Part shown: positions 33,101 to 43,880 of the stretch, in pieces
Position numbering within the stretch: position 1 is the first letter of the stretch
How the letters are laid out: each line of letters starts with the position of its first letter
Assembly (NCBI GenBank): GCA_932294295.1
Contig: OW028578.1
Location: forward strand, 39,933,410 to 39,997,409
Origin: Alitta virens
Taxonomy: Eukaryota; Annelida; Polychaeta; Phyllodocida; Nereididae
DNA: 64,000 nt
Reading direction: 5' to 3'
Position numbers and translations under genes: made by a program
The notes under the pieces: generated by a model
The model's database searches: none
Seen by the model: the letters and a program-made list of their open reading frames with translations, nothing else
Told to the model about the DNA's origin: nothing

Positions 33101-36100
33101 CACTTCAAGTGGTTCATCCAAGAAAAATAGTGGTAAACGATGCACATCTCTGACAAAAAGCCTGCCACAACTGCCAACAACTTAAATCTCAAGATTTTGC
33201 ATCAATGACCGCTGACAAAATACTTTGAACATGGCTATATTTTCAGATGCTATCACCCAAACATAAATCGGGAAGGAGCTGATGAGCTCTTGATGCTACA
33301 AGCAATGGATGGATGTTACTTGCTTAGGCCGTGTCAGACAGAACCCGGCCATTACTACCTGTCCTTCAAGTGAGTTTGTCATTTAAGTTTTAGTATCTAG
33401 CATGCCGCAGTATGCAATTACTAACTAGATCGTAGTAAAACAGATGCCAGTTTCTGTATTCCATAATTGAAGACTGACAATGATAGGATACACTGAAAGC
33501 TAAATAATGAAAATCTGTAACTAAATGCAATTAACACCATGTCATGAAACCAGTGATGCAATCAGAAAATGAGTAATTGACTAGTTGCAGTTGCCCTCAA
33601 TTGCAATTATTTGCAGGTGATACTTTACTTTAGTTTCATTGGCAGCTAAGGTTGAACCAATTATGCAGACCATGGCATTTAGGCCACCTTAGAGAAGCAA
33701 GCCGACATTTTTGGTGCACATAAAAGACAATTTGCCATCCCAAAATTAACCGACAGCATAATTGCGTGCCATCATCCTGCCACACAGACATAGGCCTGCT
33801 GCAGATGATGATCCACTGAGTTTTTCATAAAGTCGATCTTTATCTTTCGCAGGAGAAATAACAAAGTACTCCACAAGAAGATACACAACATGGGTGACTA
33901 CTACTCAATCGACCAAGACAAGTTCAAGAATCTCCTTAGTCTGATACGAAGATACTCGGAGCTCGAGGTTCCTGTTAATTGCTTTGACCCTAGTCCTGCA
34001 AGGTATACAATAACTGTGAAATATTGGAATATAGGGTTGTCATCGATATCCTGTAATCGACAAATCAACAAAATATTGATATCGATATCGAAAAATTACA
34101 AGAAATTTATTTTTCGATTCTTAGTTTATTCTCTATAATTGTACATTTGTGCCATGACGAGCATTTGACTACACAGCCCCCACCCCTAATTGCAAACTGA
34201 TTGCCTAAATAGTTTCACATTGACTTGGGTAATAAACTGCAAATGCTGATAATGCAAAATTTGTATGATATTGCAATATCAAAGGTAGAATACTGACATC
34301 GATATCAATGAAAAATTTATCTCAATGACAACCCCAGTGGAATATTTACTATTTGATGATTGAAATTGAGTTTTGAGTTTAATGGAGCCTCTATAATATA
34401 CTCAATAAATAAATGAATAAGTCTCAATGTATCATTTGTCTGATCTTCCAAGTGAAGTTCATATTTTAACTAACACATTTCAAATTATCCAGCAGAATTA
34501 CTGCAGCACGTAAAATACTTTCTCATGATAAATATTAAGCCTGGCTTGTTATACACATTTTTTTTCCCAGTTATCCGCCAAGGTCCCCGACAAGATCCCA
34601 AGACTTCAACCTCAAAGAACAAAAGTTAGACACATCGTTCACCGCCATTTCTATCAGCCAGAAAATCAGAGAGCTATCGAAGCTGTTTTTCAACTCTGGA
34701 AAGTCTGGTTTCATGGTTGAGTTTGAGGTAAACTTTTCCAGCTATCTCACATCCGCATTTTACATGCATTTATTGTAACAGGAACAGTTATATGGCCCTC
34801 TTGTAATGGCAGTAAACTGATGAATATCTTTATAATTTCATCAGCAACTGAAGTACTATGATGATGCACCACACAGCACAGAAATCGCTAGGTTACCCAG
34901 GAACATTAGCAAAAACCGATTTGCAAACATTTTGCCATGTAAGTATTGCAATACTTTCCTTTCTCTCATTACAAAATGCTCATTTATGTAAATGTTGCAC
35001 TAAAAATGTAGAGTTTGGTATGAATTTCTGTCAAATGCCCAAACGAAGGGTAAACAATGATTCTGTCACATAAATCCTGGAAGTCCTGCGAAAAGAATTA
35101 AGGCATTTAGGTTTACTCTAAGCAGCACACTGAGTGTACTTAATCTACAGCAGAGTTCATTATACAAGAAGTTTTGAGCACCCCAAGGAATGTGATGCTT
35201 TGTGACTTTTACAGAAAATACCCGCATAGCTCATTTGGGAACTTTTTTTTTTACATTTCAGATGATCACAACCGCATAGTTCTGTTGAAAGATGAAGGAG
35301 AGGACTACATAAATGCCAGTAAGATTGTTGTAAGTGTAATGTCAATTCTGTGCCATTTCTCAGTGAAATTGTAATTAGCTATAGTTTTGTAGCAAAGTAT
35401 GAACATCTCCCTGACTGACTAGTTCTTCAGTAATTGCATTATGGCAGAGCCAATAGAAACGAGCTGAGTCACTTATCTGCCCTCTTGCGGATGCAGGAAG
35501 TTACACACAAACAAATTGATGACATCATAACACAAGTCCAATAATCAATAAAAACAACAACATCAATTGAAGTCAAGGCGATTATTTCCTGCAACAGCTA
35601 GGTGCGCAAAAAGCTTACGTGCCGGCTCTCCCTAAACGTCTGGTAATGGTTACACCCTGCTACACCAACAAATTCCACACATTGATATTTGCCAAACTTT
35701 TTGTAATTTATAGATCCCTTCAGCAATATTTGATGGCAAGACATACATTGCAAGCCAGGGACCAATGACGCAGACTGTGGCAGATTTCTGGTTAATGGCT
35801 TGGCAAGAAGAATGCAGAATCATTATCATGGCATGCGACTTGGTTGAGCAAGGCAAGGTGTGAATTGGTGCAAGATCTTATAAATAAGTGGACATTTTTT
35901 CTAGTGTAGATTGCACCATTTTAGGGCGGAAAGTCCAGCACATCTAAATGTGCACCCAGTGCACAATAAATTTCTGCCGAAAGATGGTGCTTGTCCGGTG
36001 AGTAGCACCGGTCTTTCTGAGACCTGACGCAAAGTTCAAGGGATACGGTAAAAAATAAATCGTTGAGGAGCGACGCCGTTACAACGCCATTACAACGCTT

Positions 36101-39100
36101 GTTCAGTGCCATTTACGAAAATAGTACCTTCTGCAGTTGGTGGAATTCCACGGTAAAGTTGTTCAATTTCATGACGTTAGTAGAGTTAAAGTCAAAAGAA
36201 ATCGTCTGAATTAATTTTACAGTGAGTGGCTTCTTGGAAGAAAGAAATAAGGCGTAGTAATCGCACTACTTTGTGTGCAGACGACGCGCGGAAGCATTTC
36301 CCTCTCCGATTCTGGGGGAGCGGCAAATCGGTTATCAGAAAGGCCGATGCTTTGCACCGGATCGTAGCGCCGCCTTTCATAAGAAAATGAGTGCACAATG
36401 CAACTAATTATCATGATTTACTCTTCTAAGGGCTGTTCCAAAAAAGGGGGGGGGGGTGAACCAGAAAATACCCTCCCAGTTTTCCCCAGAACCCCTTCCC
36501 AATATCTCAAAAATCTTCAGGTCCATCCCCCCCCTTTTTGAAATGGAACAGCCCGAAGCTAACATCACCACTCTACTATCATTATTACACCAACTAGCAA
36601 TATAGTTGAATATACACCAAACAATTCATCAATATTTCATTTGAATTGCAATTTGCATTGCTTCATTTAATAAATTTATTTAATGAGTCAAATAAATGTT
36701 AATTATATCTTCAGCTGAAATGTGAAAAATATTGGCCGAGTGAACGCGAAGAAAAGACAGTCATTATCAGCCCCACAGCAAAGATAACGATATTGAACGA
36801 AGGCATCACTGAGAAGCAAGACTTCAGTATTAGAGAATTCACAGTCACGTACATGACCGAGGTAAAAAGATTTAATGATGTTTTATTCTGCAGTTTGAGA
36901 AATAATTTAGATATTACACTATATTAGAAAGGAATTGTAGTTAGTTTGTATATAAAAAAGCTATTGAAATATTATTTATTAATGAGTGACATTTATCTAG
37001 GAATTATATTGTGATTGCAATATTTTCTGATAAAGGATGTCTTGTTCTCGCCAATATTGACAGTATATCTATATTTATACCTCTTGCTTAGTTCTTTCGT
37101 TTATTTTCGACTAATATACCTTCATAAATATAATGCATTTTTATGAAATCATGAGCGAAACGCCTCAGGGCATCAGCTCAATATTTATCTATTCATGAGT
37201 TATAAGATTTCAGATATGGATGATTCATGATGACACTTATTTTCCATGGCGTAATTCCAGAAACATAAATATAATGCATTTTTATGAAATCATGAGCGAA
37301 ACGCCTCAGGGCATCAGCTCAATATTGATCTATTCATGAGTTATAAGATTTCAGATATGGATGAATTCATGATGACACTTATTTTCCATGGCGTAATTCC
37401 AGACACAGTGCAGCACGAGAACCTTATGGCATTACCAGTATATGGCCTGGCCACACTTTACAATCCCCAAGTTTCCAGGATCAGTCAACAGATTCATGCG
37501 GGAAGTTAACGCCAGGTACCAAAGGATCGGAGCTGCATCTCCGCTACTGATACACTGCAGTGATGGAGCTGGAAGGACAGGCGCTATTATCATTATGGAC
37601 ATTATCATGGGTCAAATCAACAAACACGGTGAGAGTTTGTTTAAAAACGTTCAAGGACAAGATAATTAAATAAGTTTTTCCTGCTATTTCCGAAAATCTA
37701 AGGTATGTCTCAAACAGTAAAACAATAATATATATCTCATACCATCAAAGCAAGGTTTTTTAGTTACATGCAAGGCAGATGATATTTTATATACAATGCA
37801 TATTTTAGAACTAAAACAATGCAATTACCTGTTCCGCTATGAAGAGATTTTAGATATTTCAACATTATATTCAAGCACACATAATCATCATTATGTGACT
37901 AATTATATATTTATTACTATATATATTGTGATAGATACACCAATTGTAATTCTGTAGGAAATAAATGTGATATATAAGTATAGCAATGAAACAAGTAAAG
38001 TAATAAAACATGCTTGAATCTTACAGGTAAAGAATGCTATATCGACATTCTGCAACTCGTACGAGTGCTGAGAAGACAAAGACCCTTGATGGTCCAAACT
38101 CCAGAGCAGTTCCGCTTCATATACCTGGCCACTCAGAGCTACATCGGATGGTACTTGCAACAGATTCAACAGGTGAAAAAGCAGCCCAGGTATTAGTAAT
38201 TGATAAGGCAGTTTCTCTGCATGGTTTATTCAAAGTAAATTGACACTTACAGCACATAATTTGAAGGTAGAGACAGGAAAGTGGGTTGAATCCCCAGAGA
38301 AGGGAGACTATGCATCTGATTTAGACCTAGTTCAGGATAAAGGACATGTAATCGAGGAATGCCCTCTTGTGGAGAATGTAAGATATACCAAAATATAGTA
38401 GTTCTGACTCGTTCCCGTCTCAAGTAAGGAGACACGTCGGGTCTGTCAATCGGAAGGTGACGTCACAATGATCTGATCGATTGTTATCATCCGATCAGAT
38501 CACAGAACTCGCCAGATCCAACCTGAGTGTTATTCACTCAGGAACCCAGAGAGTAGTAGTTTGGATTTTCATTTGGATGAGATTTGTAAGGGAGATAGCC
38601 TGAAAATTTTTGATATTTATAAGTTTTACTGCAGTTTACTTCTGCCAGTTATTATTATTATTGTACTATGTTAGACCTTAGGTCAAGTGAAATTTACTAT
38701 TCTAACTATACACGGTTAATCATCCTCAAGAATTAGATTTTGATCCCACAGGTTTTTCACATTTAGAGGTTGTTTGGTGTTCTCAATGAGTTACATCCGT
38801 ATCTCCCAATAAAGACCATATATGGTCTCATATATACTATGCCCATTGCCAAATGATGGGAGTCCTGGATTCTCTGCTGTCCCACGACCATCTAAACAAC
38901 AAAAGAAGGCATGGCTAACTCATTCGTATTTCCCATAGCGAGATGGCTCAGAATTGCAAATTGAGAATTTTAAATCTAATGGTCATTAATGTAGTAATGA
39001 CACATGTATCTTTTTGATATGGATTTGTCAATAAAAGTTTATATATATATATATATAATGTAAAAGTGGTTGTGTTAGCATAAAAATAATTTCGTAAACT

Positions 39101-39850
39101 TTATTTCGTTTCAGAGCCCGACCTTTACCAATTGACGACGTGGACCCTTTCGATTCAGAAGTGCGTCCAGTGCCACCTTCTGTCTACCAAAAACTTTCGC
39201 AGAATTCCGTAGCAATGTCTCTGACTTCCCGAGGTTCAACAACAAGTACACAATCCAACTCTCCACAGGAATCGGTGGTTAAGTATCAACCGACTCCTTG
39301 TTCACACCCTGTCATGGATATACCAGCACCTTTTGCAACCTCCACACCCTCATCACAAACAGGGACACCAGTCCGACAGGGGCCTGGTGATCCCTCGCAC
39401 GGCTCAGACACACCATTGACCTACCAACCGACCTCTCACAGAATTGGTGGGATGCCTACGCAGCCAGTCACGCCAATCCCACTGGCACCTGGCCAGCTTT
39501 CTCGAAATTCGGACACACCGACGATAATGGAGCAAGTGTCATCACGTAGACTGAATTACGCTCATCCACCCATGATGCCAATTCATCTGTCATCTGAGGA
39601 GCCGTTTCAAAGCTCAGAGATGTCAGTAATATTTGAAGAGACTTCCTCCCTCGAACCAAGCACAACGCATTCAATATCTCTTACATCAGATATTATGACA
39701 CCGGAGAAATTCTCCCAAAGTGCTGAAATGCCCCCAATTTACGAACAAAGTACCTCAATGGATCAGAGCTCAATAGCATACTCCACTTATGACGGAGGAT
39801 ACAGCCAGTCCGACACAAGTACAGAACAATCCCCAATCAGACGACATTAA
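25757..39850 (+). CDS. Receptor-like transmembrane protein with tandem SH2 domains and a PTP domain (proposed single gene)
   Basis: Proposed exons: 25757-27582, 28470-28538 (optional, GC donor), 28690-28773, 30355-30429, 30935-30979, 31091-31138, 31456-31503, 31769-31822, 31961-32089, 32583-32774, 33247-33369, 33853-34002, 34571-34727, 34845-34938, 35262-35329, 35714-35857, 36715-36861, 37403-37628, 38027-38189 and 39115-39850. Without the optional exon the joined length is 4509 nt, exactly 1503 codons (1502 aa), with no internal stop. Order: signal peptide, ectodomain, transmembrane helix (about 584-607), Pro/Ser linker, SH2 (from about 727), SH2 (from about 834), PTP (about 977-1257), Ser/Thr/Pro tail. 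The SH2-SH2-PTP order is that of SHP-type cytosolic phosphatases, which lack a transmembrane part. Polyadenylation signal AATAAA at 40081-40086. The alternative is two adjacent genes, with the first ending at the TAA at 27584-27586. Phase matching favours one gene; a transcript is needed to settle it. Confidence 0.65.
27600..27990. mobile_element. Penelope-like or related retroelement fragment
   Basis: Codons 27733-27888 on the plus strand read SAIKEYREQTGHT, VKILEKEDNWYRRKI, the pattern of the C-terminal endonuclease region of Penelope-like elements. It is followed by CACTGACGAAGATGAG and GCCGAAAATTATGGC. The latter motifs recur inverted at about 27690-27735. It starts just after the donor of the receptor ectodomain exon. 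Family call is tentative. Confidence 0.45.
28079..28084 (+). terminator. Possible intronic polyadenylation signal
   Basis: AATAAA (within GTCAATAAACT) lies about 490 bases after the membrane exon. If used, transcripts would keep the in-frame TAA at 27584-27586 and encode a membrane protein with only a two-residue cytoplasmic end. Confidence 0.3.
28239..28314 (+). other. Candidate proline-rich exon with unresolved phase
   Basis: A strong polypyrimidine tract and CAG precede 28239. One frame reads a proline-rich peptide ending PPKPKQPPGSPPQ, which would join smoothly to the next proline-rich exon through a GC donor (CAAAG|GCATGT). However, it needs one leftover nucleotide from the previous exon, while the membrane exon leaves two. 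Either another small exon, a downstream acceptor at 28266, or a base error is involved, or the exon is dead. Confidence 0.35.
28875..29226. mobile_element. Inverted-repeat element with SINE-like core
   Basis: Arms of about 108 bases: AGTATTACGATCTCGGTACA, GCCTACTAGCACTTGGCTGG, GCAGGAAAGTTGCACACAAG and their complements at 29112-29224. The core carries a minus-strand B-box GGTTCGAATCC (29073-29063). GTAGG tetramer repeats lie on both sides. Confidence 0.75.
29482..30165 (+). mobile_element. LINE 3' fragment inserted inside a MITE
   Basis: The frame at 29482-29835 (MYGVQAWDLSDNGTKAF, then WNRCARRVLGLPAQTHTRYL) is the C-terminal region found after reverse transcriptase in CR1/Rex-like LINEs. 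It continues in a second frame to 30016. It ends with AATAAAC and a TA repeat (30115-30160). Sequences on both sides belong to one MITE family (see 29385-30345). Confidence 0.65.
30113..30162. repeat. TA dinucleotide run
   Basis: About 22 TA units at the 3' end of the LINE fragment. Confidence 0.9.
30503..30771. mobile_element. MITE with GTGCAGTATAGCGGACCCAA ends
   Basis: Left GTGCAGTATAGCGGACCCAA, right TTGGGTCTGCTATACTGCAC. TGACGTCA motifs lie inside the right half (30677-30713). Lies in a linker intron of the receptor-like gene. Confidence 0.75.
31961..32774 (+). other. N-terminal SH2 domain (two exons)
   Basis: Exons 31961-32089 and 32583-32774 encode a complete SH2 domain. It opens with WFNPNISATDAHDLL, carries the phosphotyrosine-binding Arg in DGSFLIRSC (codon 32040-32042), and continues through ITFKIQ, GEKFSTLKKLIDYY and VELKHPM. 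These follow the pattern of the N-SH2 of SHP-1/SHP-2. The binding Arg is intact, so phosphotyrosine binding is plausible. Confidence 0.85.
33247..34002 (+). other. C-terminal SH2 domain (two exons)
   Basis: Exons 33247-33369 and 33853-34002 encode the second SH2 domain. The phosphotyrosine-binding Arg is present in YLLRPC (codon 33326-33328). The usual Trp of the opening WF/WY pair is Cys here (RCYHPN, codon 33248-33250), an uncommon change in SH2 domains. The domain ends near SELEVPVNCF. Joined phases are clean on both sides. Confidence 0.8.
34034..34336. mobile_element. MITE with GGGTTGTCAT ends
   Basis: Left GGGTTGTCATCGATATC, right GATATCAATG followed by CTCAATGACAACCCC. CGATATCGATATC repeats lie inside both arms. 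Confidence 0.65.
36430..36555. mobile_element. Short MITE with GGGCTGTTCCA ends
   Basis: Left GGGCTGTTCCAAAAAAGGGG, right CCCCTTTTTGAAATGGAACA then GCCC. No coding sequence. Confidence 0.65.
37123..37402 (+). repeat. Tandem duplication (141-bp unit) containing a splice acceptor
   Basis: Unit 1 (37123-37263) and unit 2 (37264-37402) differ by a few bases; both contain ATGCATTTTTATGAAATCAT and end in the acceptor GCGTAATTCCAG. The acceptor in unit 2 opens the catalytic PTP exon at 37403. Confidence 0.9.
38995..39058 (+). mobile_element. Possible LINE 3' tail in the last receptor intron
   Basis: ACATGTATCTTTTTGATATG and TGTCAATAAAAGTTTATATA, followed by TA repeats. Confidence 0.45.
39115..39850 (+). 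other. Terminal exon: Ser/Thr/Pro-rich tail with ITIM-like motif
   Basis: This last coding exon (245 codons plus stop TAA 39848-39850) gives a disordered tail rich in Ser, Thr, Pro and Gln, with loosely repeated blocks around TPL, QPTS and SSEM-like segments. Near its start SVYQKL (39179-39196) fits the ITIM consensus (S/I/V/L)xYxx(I/L/V). Several further Tyr residues follow. No globular domain was seen. Confidence 0.75.
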
Positions 39851-40110
39851 TAGTCCCAACATTAATAGTCCTGTTACCATCATTTAGAGACATTGCTTTT
39901 GTACATAATATATATTGATAAATTTACAAATTCACTGCCATGAACTGCACAGAATGTGATTTACTATCAAATATCAAATTGTGATAACCTTATTTCAATC
40001 TGTAAATTTACTCCCAAAAAAACTCTTATATTTGTTAAGTGTATTTGTTAAAAGTGAAAACATGTATGAAACGTTTGTTAAATAAAATTGTGAAGCATAT
40101 GGAATGTTTG
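39851..40110 (+). other. 3' UTR of the receptor-like gene
   Basis: Non-coding, AT-rich, with the polyadenylation signal AATAAA at 40081-40086, about 230 bases after the stop. Confidence 0.6.
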
Positions 40111-40239
40111 TGTATTGCAAATTTATTACTTTACTATACAGGTAATAACCGGGTCACTCACTGATACTTCCTTCACATTTAGAAGAGTTGTTCATTGTGT
40201 TCTTGATCACAGGTGTACAATTGATTTGCACGCCGTTAT

Positions 40240-40445
40240 GCAGCACAGTGTTCGAAATGAGGGCCGGTCCATGGGTCCTGACCAGCAGCTTCAAGGCAGG
40301 ACCGACAGGTTTGATGACTTCCCGGTCCTGGGGACTGGCAGGTCTGAATGAAAGGCTAATGTTATGGCCTAATAGGGGTCAAAACGGCCTATTGCCAGAA
40401 TGGCCCCCACCAAAACGGCCCCTTACCTAAACAGCCTCCCCCATT
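40240..40445. repeat. Inverted relative of 51365-51510 (left copy)
   Basis: GGTCAAAACGGCCTATTGCC, AGAATGGCCCCCACC, AAAACGGCCCCTTACC and AGGACCGACAGGTTTG have complements, in mirrored order, near 51370-51480. Confidence 0.6.
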
Positions 40446-40529
40446 TTTTAAAGTTCGTTTTTCAGCGTCGAAATCCCACATGAGACTTCTTTTCAATACT
40501 AGTAAGGTATTTGTTGCAATTTGGCGATG

Positions 40530-40597
40530 GTGTTGTGGAAGTGTACTTCCTGTACGGCCACTGCTTCAGTATGCGTCATCAAGGGATGCTTGATACA
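40530..40597 (+). repeat. Direct repeat of 49697-49765
   Basis: GTGGAAGTGTACTTCCTGTA, CGGCCACTGCTTCAGTATGC and GATGCTTGATACAC appear at both places with a few base changes. Confidence 0.75.
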
Positions 40598-41274
40598 CGT
40601 CTGTACAGGGGCTCTCCACCTATCTATTATACATAAATATCTGTTATACATGATCACCTCTGCTGGCAGGTATATTTAGGCAAATATTTTCTAGCTTGCA
40701 GAATCTACCAGCTGGCAGGCCCAAATCGCAACAGCCGCTGGCAGATTCTACCAGCTGTAGGTTACTATATAATAAATAACAAGTTTTGATCTGCTTGTGA
40801 AATGTGATTATATGATTAGGTTATGGCATCAAAATAAAAAACAGAGGAAGTCAGATTACAGGCATTACTTTGCTATGTACATTATTCTTTTTTCTTCATT
40901 GGATTTCCCTCTTGGACTTGACTTTTTCAGCTTTTCCACTGTTACTAGATCACAATAACCCAAAATTGCAGAAACAAATAAAATAAATTTGTGAAGCTGC
41001 CCCCACTGAATACCACCTATATCTGTCTCAATCGATATCTCACTACTTGAAAATTATCACATGTCAAGAGGGCTTTAACATTTGATGCTACTGCTCATTG
41101 TAAATCTGGTGGCAAACAGCAGGCACTTTTTTTTCAACCAATAAGATTTTTTCCACAGAGCACCTCAAACTGTGAATCTGGAAGAGTCTGCTTTCTTCTG
41201 TTACTACTAAATTTTCTTTCCAGTGCAAAATTGTTGCCATGATTAAGTAATGCAACTTAATTACTTAATAAGGC

Positions 41275-41460
41275 ATCAAATTCACATTAAAATACACTGG
41301 AAATAGTGCTGCTTGGGGTCCTCGTGCTTCAACCAATCCAATCAGAATCTAGGATGGGAACCTGAGTAACCAATAGGACAGCAGCATTCTGACAGAACCA
41401 CCTAGCGGAAACATCAAGAAGCTTTATTGAAAATCCACTTTTTTACCATTTGAAGCTGCT
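41275..41460 (+). repeat. Dispersed repeat family R1, copy 3
   Basis: CACATTAAAATACACTGGAA, CCTAGCGGAAACATCAAG and GAAAATCCACTTTTTTACC follow the order seen at 9500-9660, more diverged. Confidence 0.5.
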
Positions 41461-42399
41461 GCCCTCTGGTGGAAAAACACAGTGTATGAGCCAATCAGAT
41501 GCTTGGTGAAAAAATAACCAGTTTGTATGATTTTTTTTTACCCGCAATTGAGCCCCTTGAACATGCAATGACTTCCAGTTGCAACCAATGAGAATGACTG
41601 AAAATTGAGTCATTGACAACTGTGTCACTATGCCAGCTCTACAGCAACTTTTGCCAGCTGGTTATTTTTTTATAATGGGTTTTTTTTAAATTGTGAGCAT
41701 GATACGTGTCTGTGTATAATTTACAAATTGAAAACCATTCACCCCTTAGTGTACCAGCAGAATAGACCTTTAAAATGTGATAACTCTACTGAATAACATT
41801 TACAAGCCACAACAGCTTTTTTTTATGAAAGAAAAAAACATAATATACATTGTTTAACTTCTTTATTGAAGAGAGTACAGTTCATTTTTATAATTATTCC
41901 AAGTGTCAAATAAAATTTAGTAACAAGGGCTGCTACTACAAGCAAATCACCTACTTGATCAATGATCTCATTAAACAAATAATCAAAGAAATCAAAACTC
42001 ATCATGACGGATTTCGGCAACAGTTAACCACTGAGTGAAGCACCATTCACCATTATACTATCTACCATTCAGGCACTGTCATGCTATGGCATATTTTGTT
42101 ATACAATAAGTTCTTCACAGATTTCATGACCTAACCATAATGTGTTGCAATTTTATGTACATCTAAACAATTATCCATTGTTCAACGTTACCTGTCTTTG
42201 TTAAGCATTTACTTCATCAGTCCATTAGCTAAAGTGAAAAAAACCAAACAAAAACACTTCAAGCATTGCTGTCGGCTTCCCTCACTCCTCTCTATTTTTG
42301 TTACTGTTGTCCTCCCTTGACTATTACTGGCTTTGCCTTCTCTTTTACACTTAGCCCTCATGATGGTGCCTGACTAAACCAATGATTGCCTGCAACTAT

Positions 42400-43880
42400 G
42401 CCTGGGTATGCCTCAGCCTTTCAGTAAGTCTGCTCCCTGTATTGCCCCTGCCTGGATATGCCTCAGCCATTAAATAATATGCCTCAGCCAGTTACTAAAG
42501 CTGCTCTTCTATTGCTATTCCTGGATATGACTCAGCAATTAACTAAAGCTCCTCCCCTATGACTGTACCTTGATATGCCTCAGCCATTCACTTAATCTCC
42601 TCTCCCTATGGGTTGATATGACTCATTCAAATGTATCAAAGCTGCTCCCCTTTCTCTATGCCTGGATATGTCTCAGTCTTTCAGGAAACTCCCTTACCTA
42701 TATCTTGATATCACTTAACAAATCACTAAATGTTCTTCCTATCTGCCTATGCCTGGATATGCCTCGGCTCTATTTATCAAAGCCCACCCCTTATGCCTAT
42801 GCCTGGATATGCCTCAGCCATTTACTGAAGCTTCTACCCTATGCCTATGCCTGAATATTTCTCAGTCTTTACGAAACACTTCTGTCTATGCCTCAATATG
42901 CCCTCTATATGGAAATTCCTTAACCAATCATTACATCTCCTTCAATCTGCATATGCCTGGATATGCCTCAGCCATTTACTAAATATGCCTCAGCCATTTA
43001 CTAAAGCTCCTCCCCTGTGCCTATGCCTGGATATGTCTCAGTCTTTCATAAAACTTCTCTGCCTCTGCCTTAACCAATCACTAGGTCTCCTATCTGCCTA
43101 TGTCTGAATACCTCAGCCATTTACTAAAGCTCCTCCCCTATGCATATGCCTGGATATGTCTTAGTTTCTCATGCGTTAACCAGTCACTAAATATCCTATC
43201 TGCCTATGTCTGGCTATGCCTCAGCTATTGACTAATTTGTGCCTCAGCCATTTACTAAAGCTCCTCCCCAATGCCTGGTTAAGTGTCAGTCTTTCATGAA
43301 ACTCCGTTGCCTATGTCTTAACCAATACACTAAATCTCCTATCTGCCTATGTCTGGATATACCCTGGCTATTTACTAACTATGCCTCTGCCATTTACTAA
43401 AGCTCCTCTATGTCTATGTCTGGATATGTCTTTGTCTTTCACAAAACTCCTATGCCTATTCCTTAACCAATCATTAAAACTCCTATCAGCCTATTCCTGA
43501 CTATGCTTCAGCTATTTTCTAATTATACCTCGGCCATTTACTAAAGCTTCTCCACTAAGCTTATGCCTGGATGAGTCTCAGTCTTTCACAAAACTCCTCT
43601 GCCTATGCCTTAACCAATCAATAACTGTCCTATCTGCCTATGTCTGGATATACCTCAGCTATTTACTAAATATGCCTCAGCCATTTACCTAGCTCCTCCC
43701 AAATACCTATACCTGGATGTCTCAGTCTTTCACAAAACTTCTCTGCCTATGCCCTAACCAATCACTAAATGTCCTATGTGCCTATGTCTGGCTATGCCTC
43801 AGCAACTGACTAATTTATACCTCAGCCATTTACTAACTCCCCCCCCCCCTATGCCTGTGCCTGGATAGGCCTAAAGAATT
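42400..43880 (+). repeat. Degenerate tandem array, about 145-bp unit
   Basis: Blocks such as CTATGCCTGGATATGCCTCA, GCCATTTACTAAAGCTCCTC and TCAGTCTTTCA(C/T)AAAAC recur. AAGCTCCTC-type anchors lie near 43003, 43126, 43257, 43399, 43545 and 43689, so spacing is about 125-147. Open frames across it are by-products of the repeats. Confidence 0.8.

Larger units (their letters stand above)
34845..38189 (+). other. Tyrosine-phosphatase domain with altered catalytic loops
   Basis: Exons 34845-34938, 35262-35329, 35714-35857, 36715-36861, 37403-37628 and 38027-38189. Recognisable PTP motifs in order: KNRFANILPYDHNR (usual Tyr is Phe, codon 34920-34922), DYINAS, YIASQGP with VADFW, KCEKYWP, WPH in place of WPD (codon 37454-37456), HCSDGAGRTG with Cys at 37556-37558 and Arg at 37574-37576, and MVQTPEQFRF with the Q-loop Gln. 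Cys, Arg and Gln are kept, but the general acid is His. The SDGAGR version of the signature resembles the low-activity receptor phosphatases of the PTPRN (IA-2) group. Weak activity or a pseudophosphatase is inferred, not shown. Confidence 0.85.

Noticed and set aside
31961..38189. Plain SHP-2 (PTPN11) orthologue
   Set aside because: Domain order fits, but the WPH loop, SDGAGR P-loop and in-phase exons back to a membrane exon do not. I therefore gave no symbol.
42570..43107. Protein-coding frames of 75-95 codons
   Set aside because: They follow the 145-bp repeat unit and change frame with it; no splice or start context.
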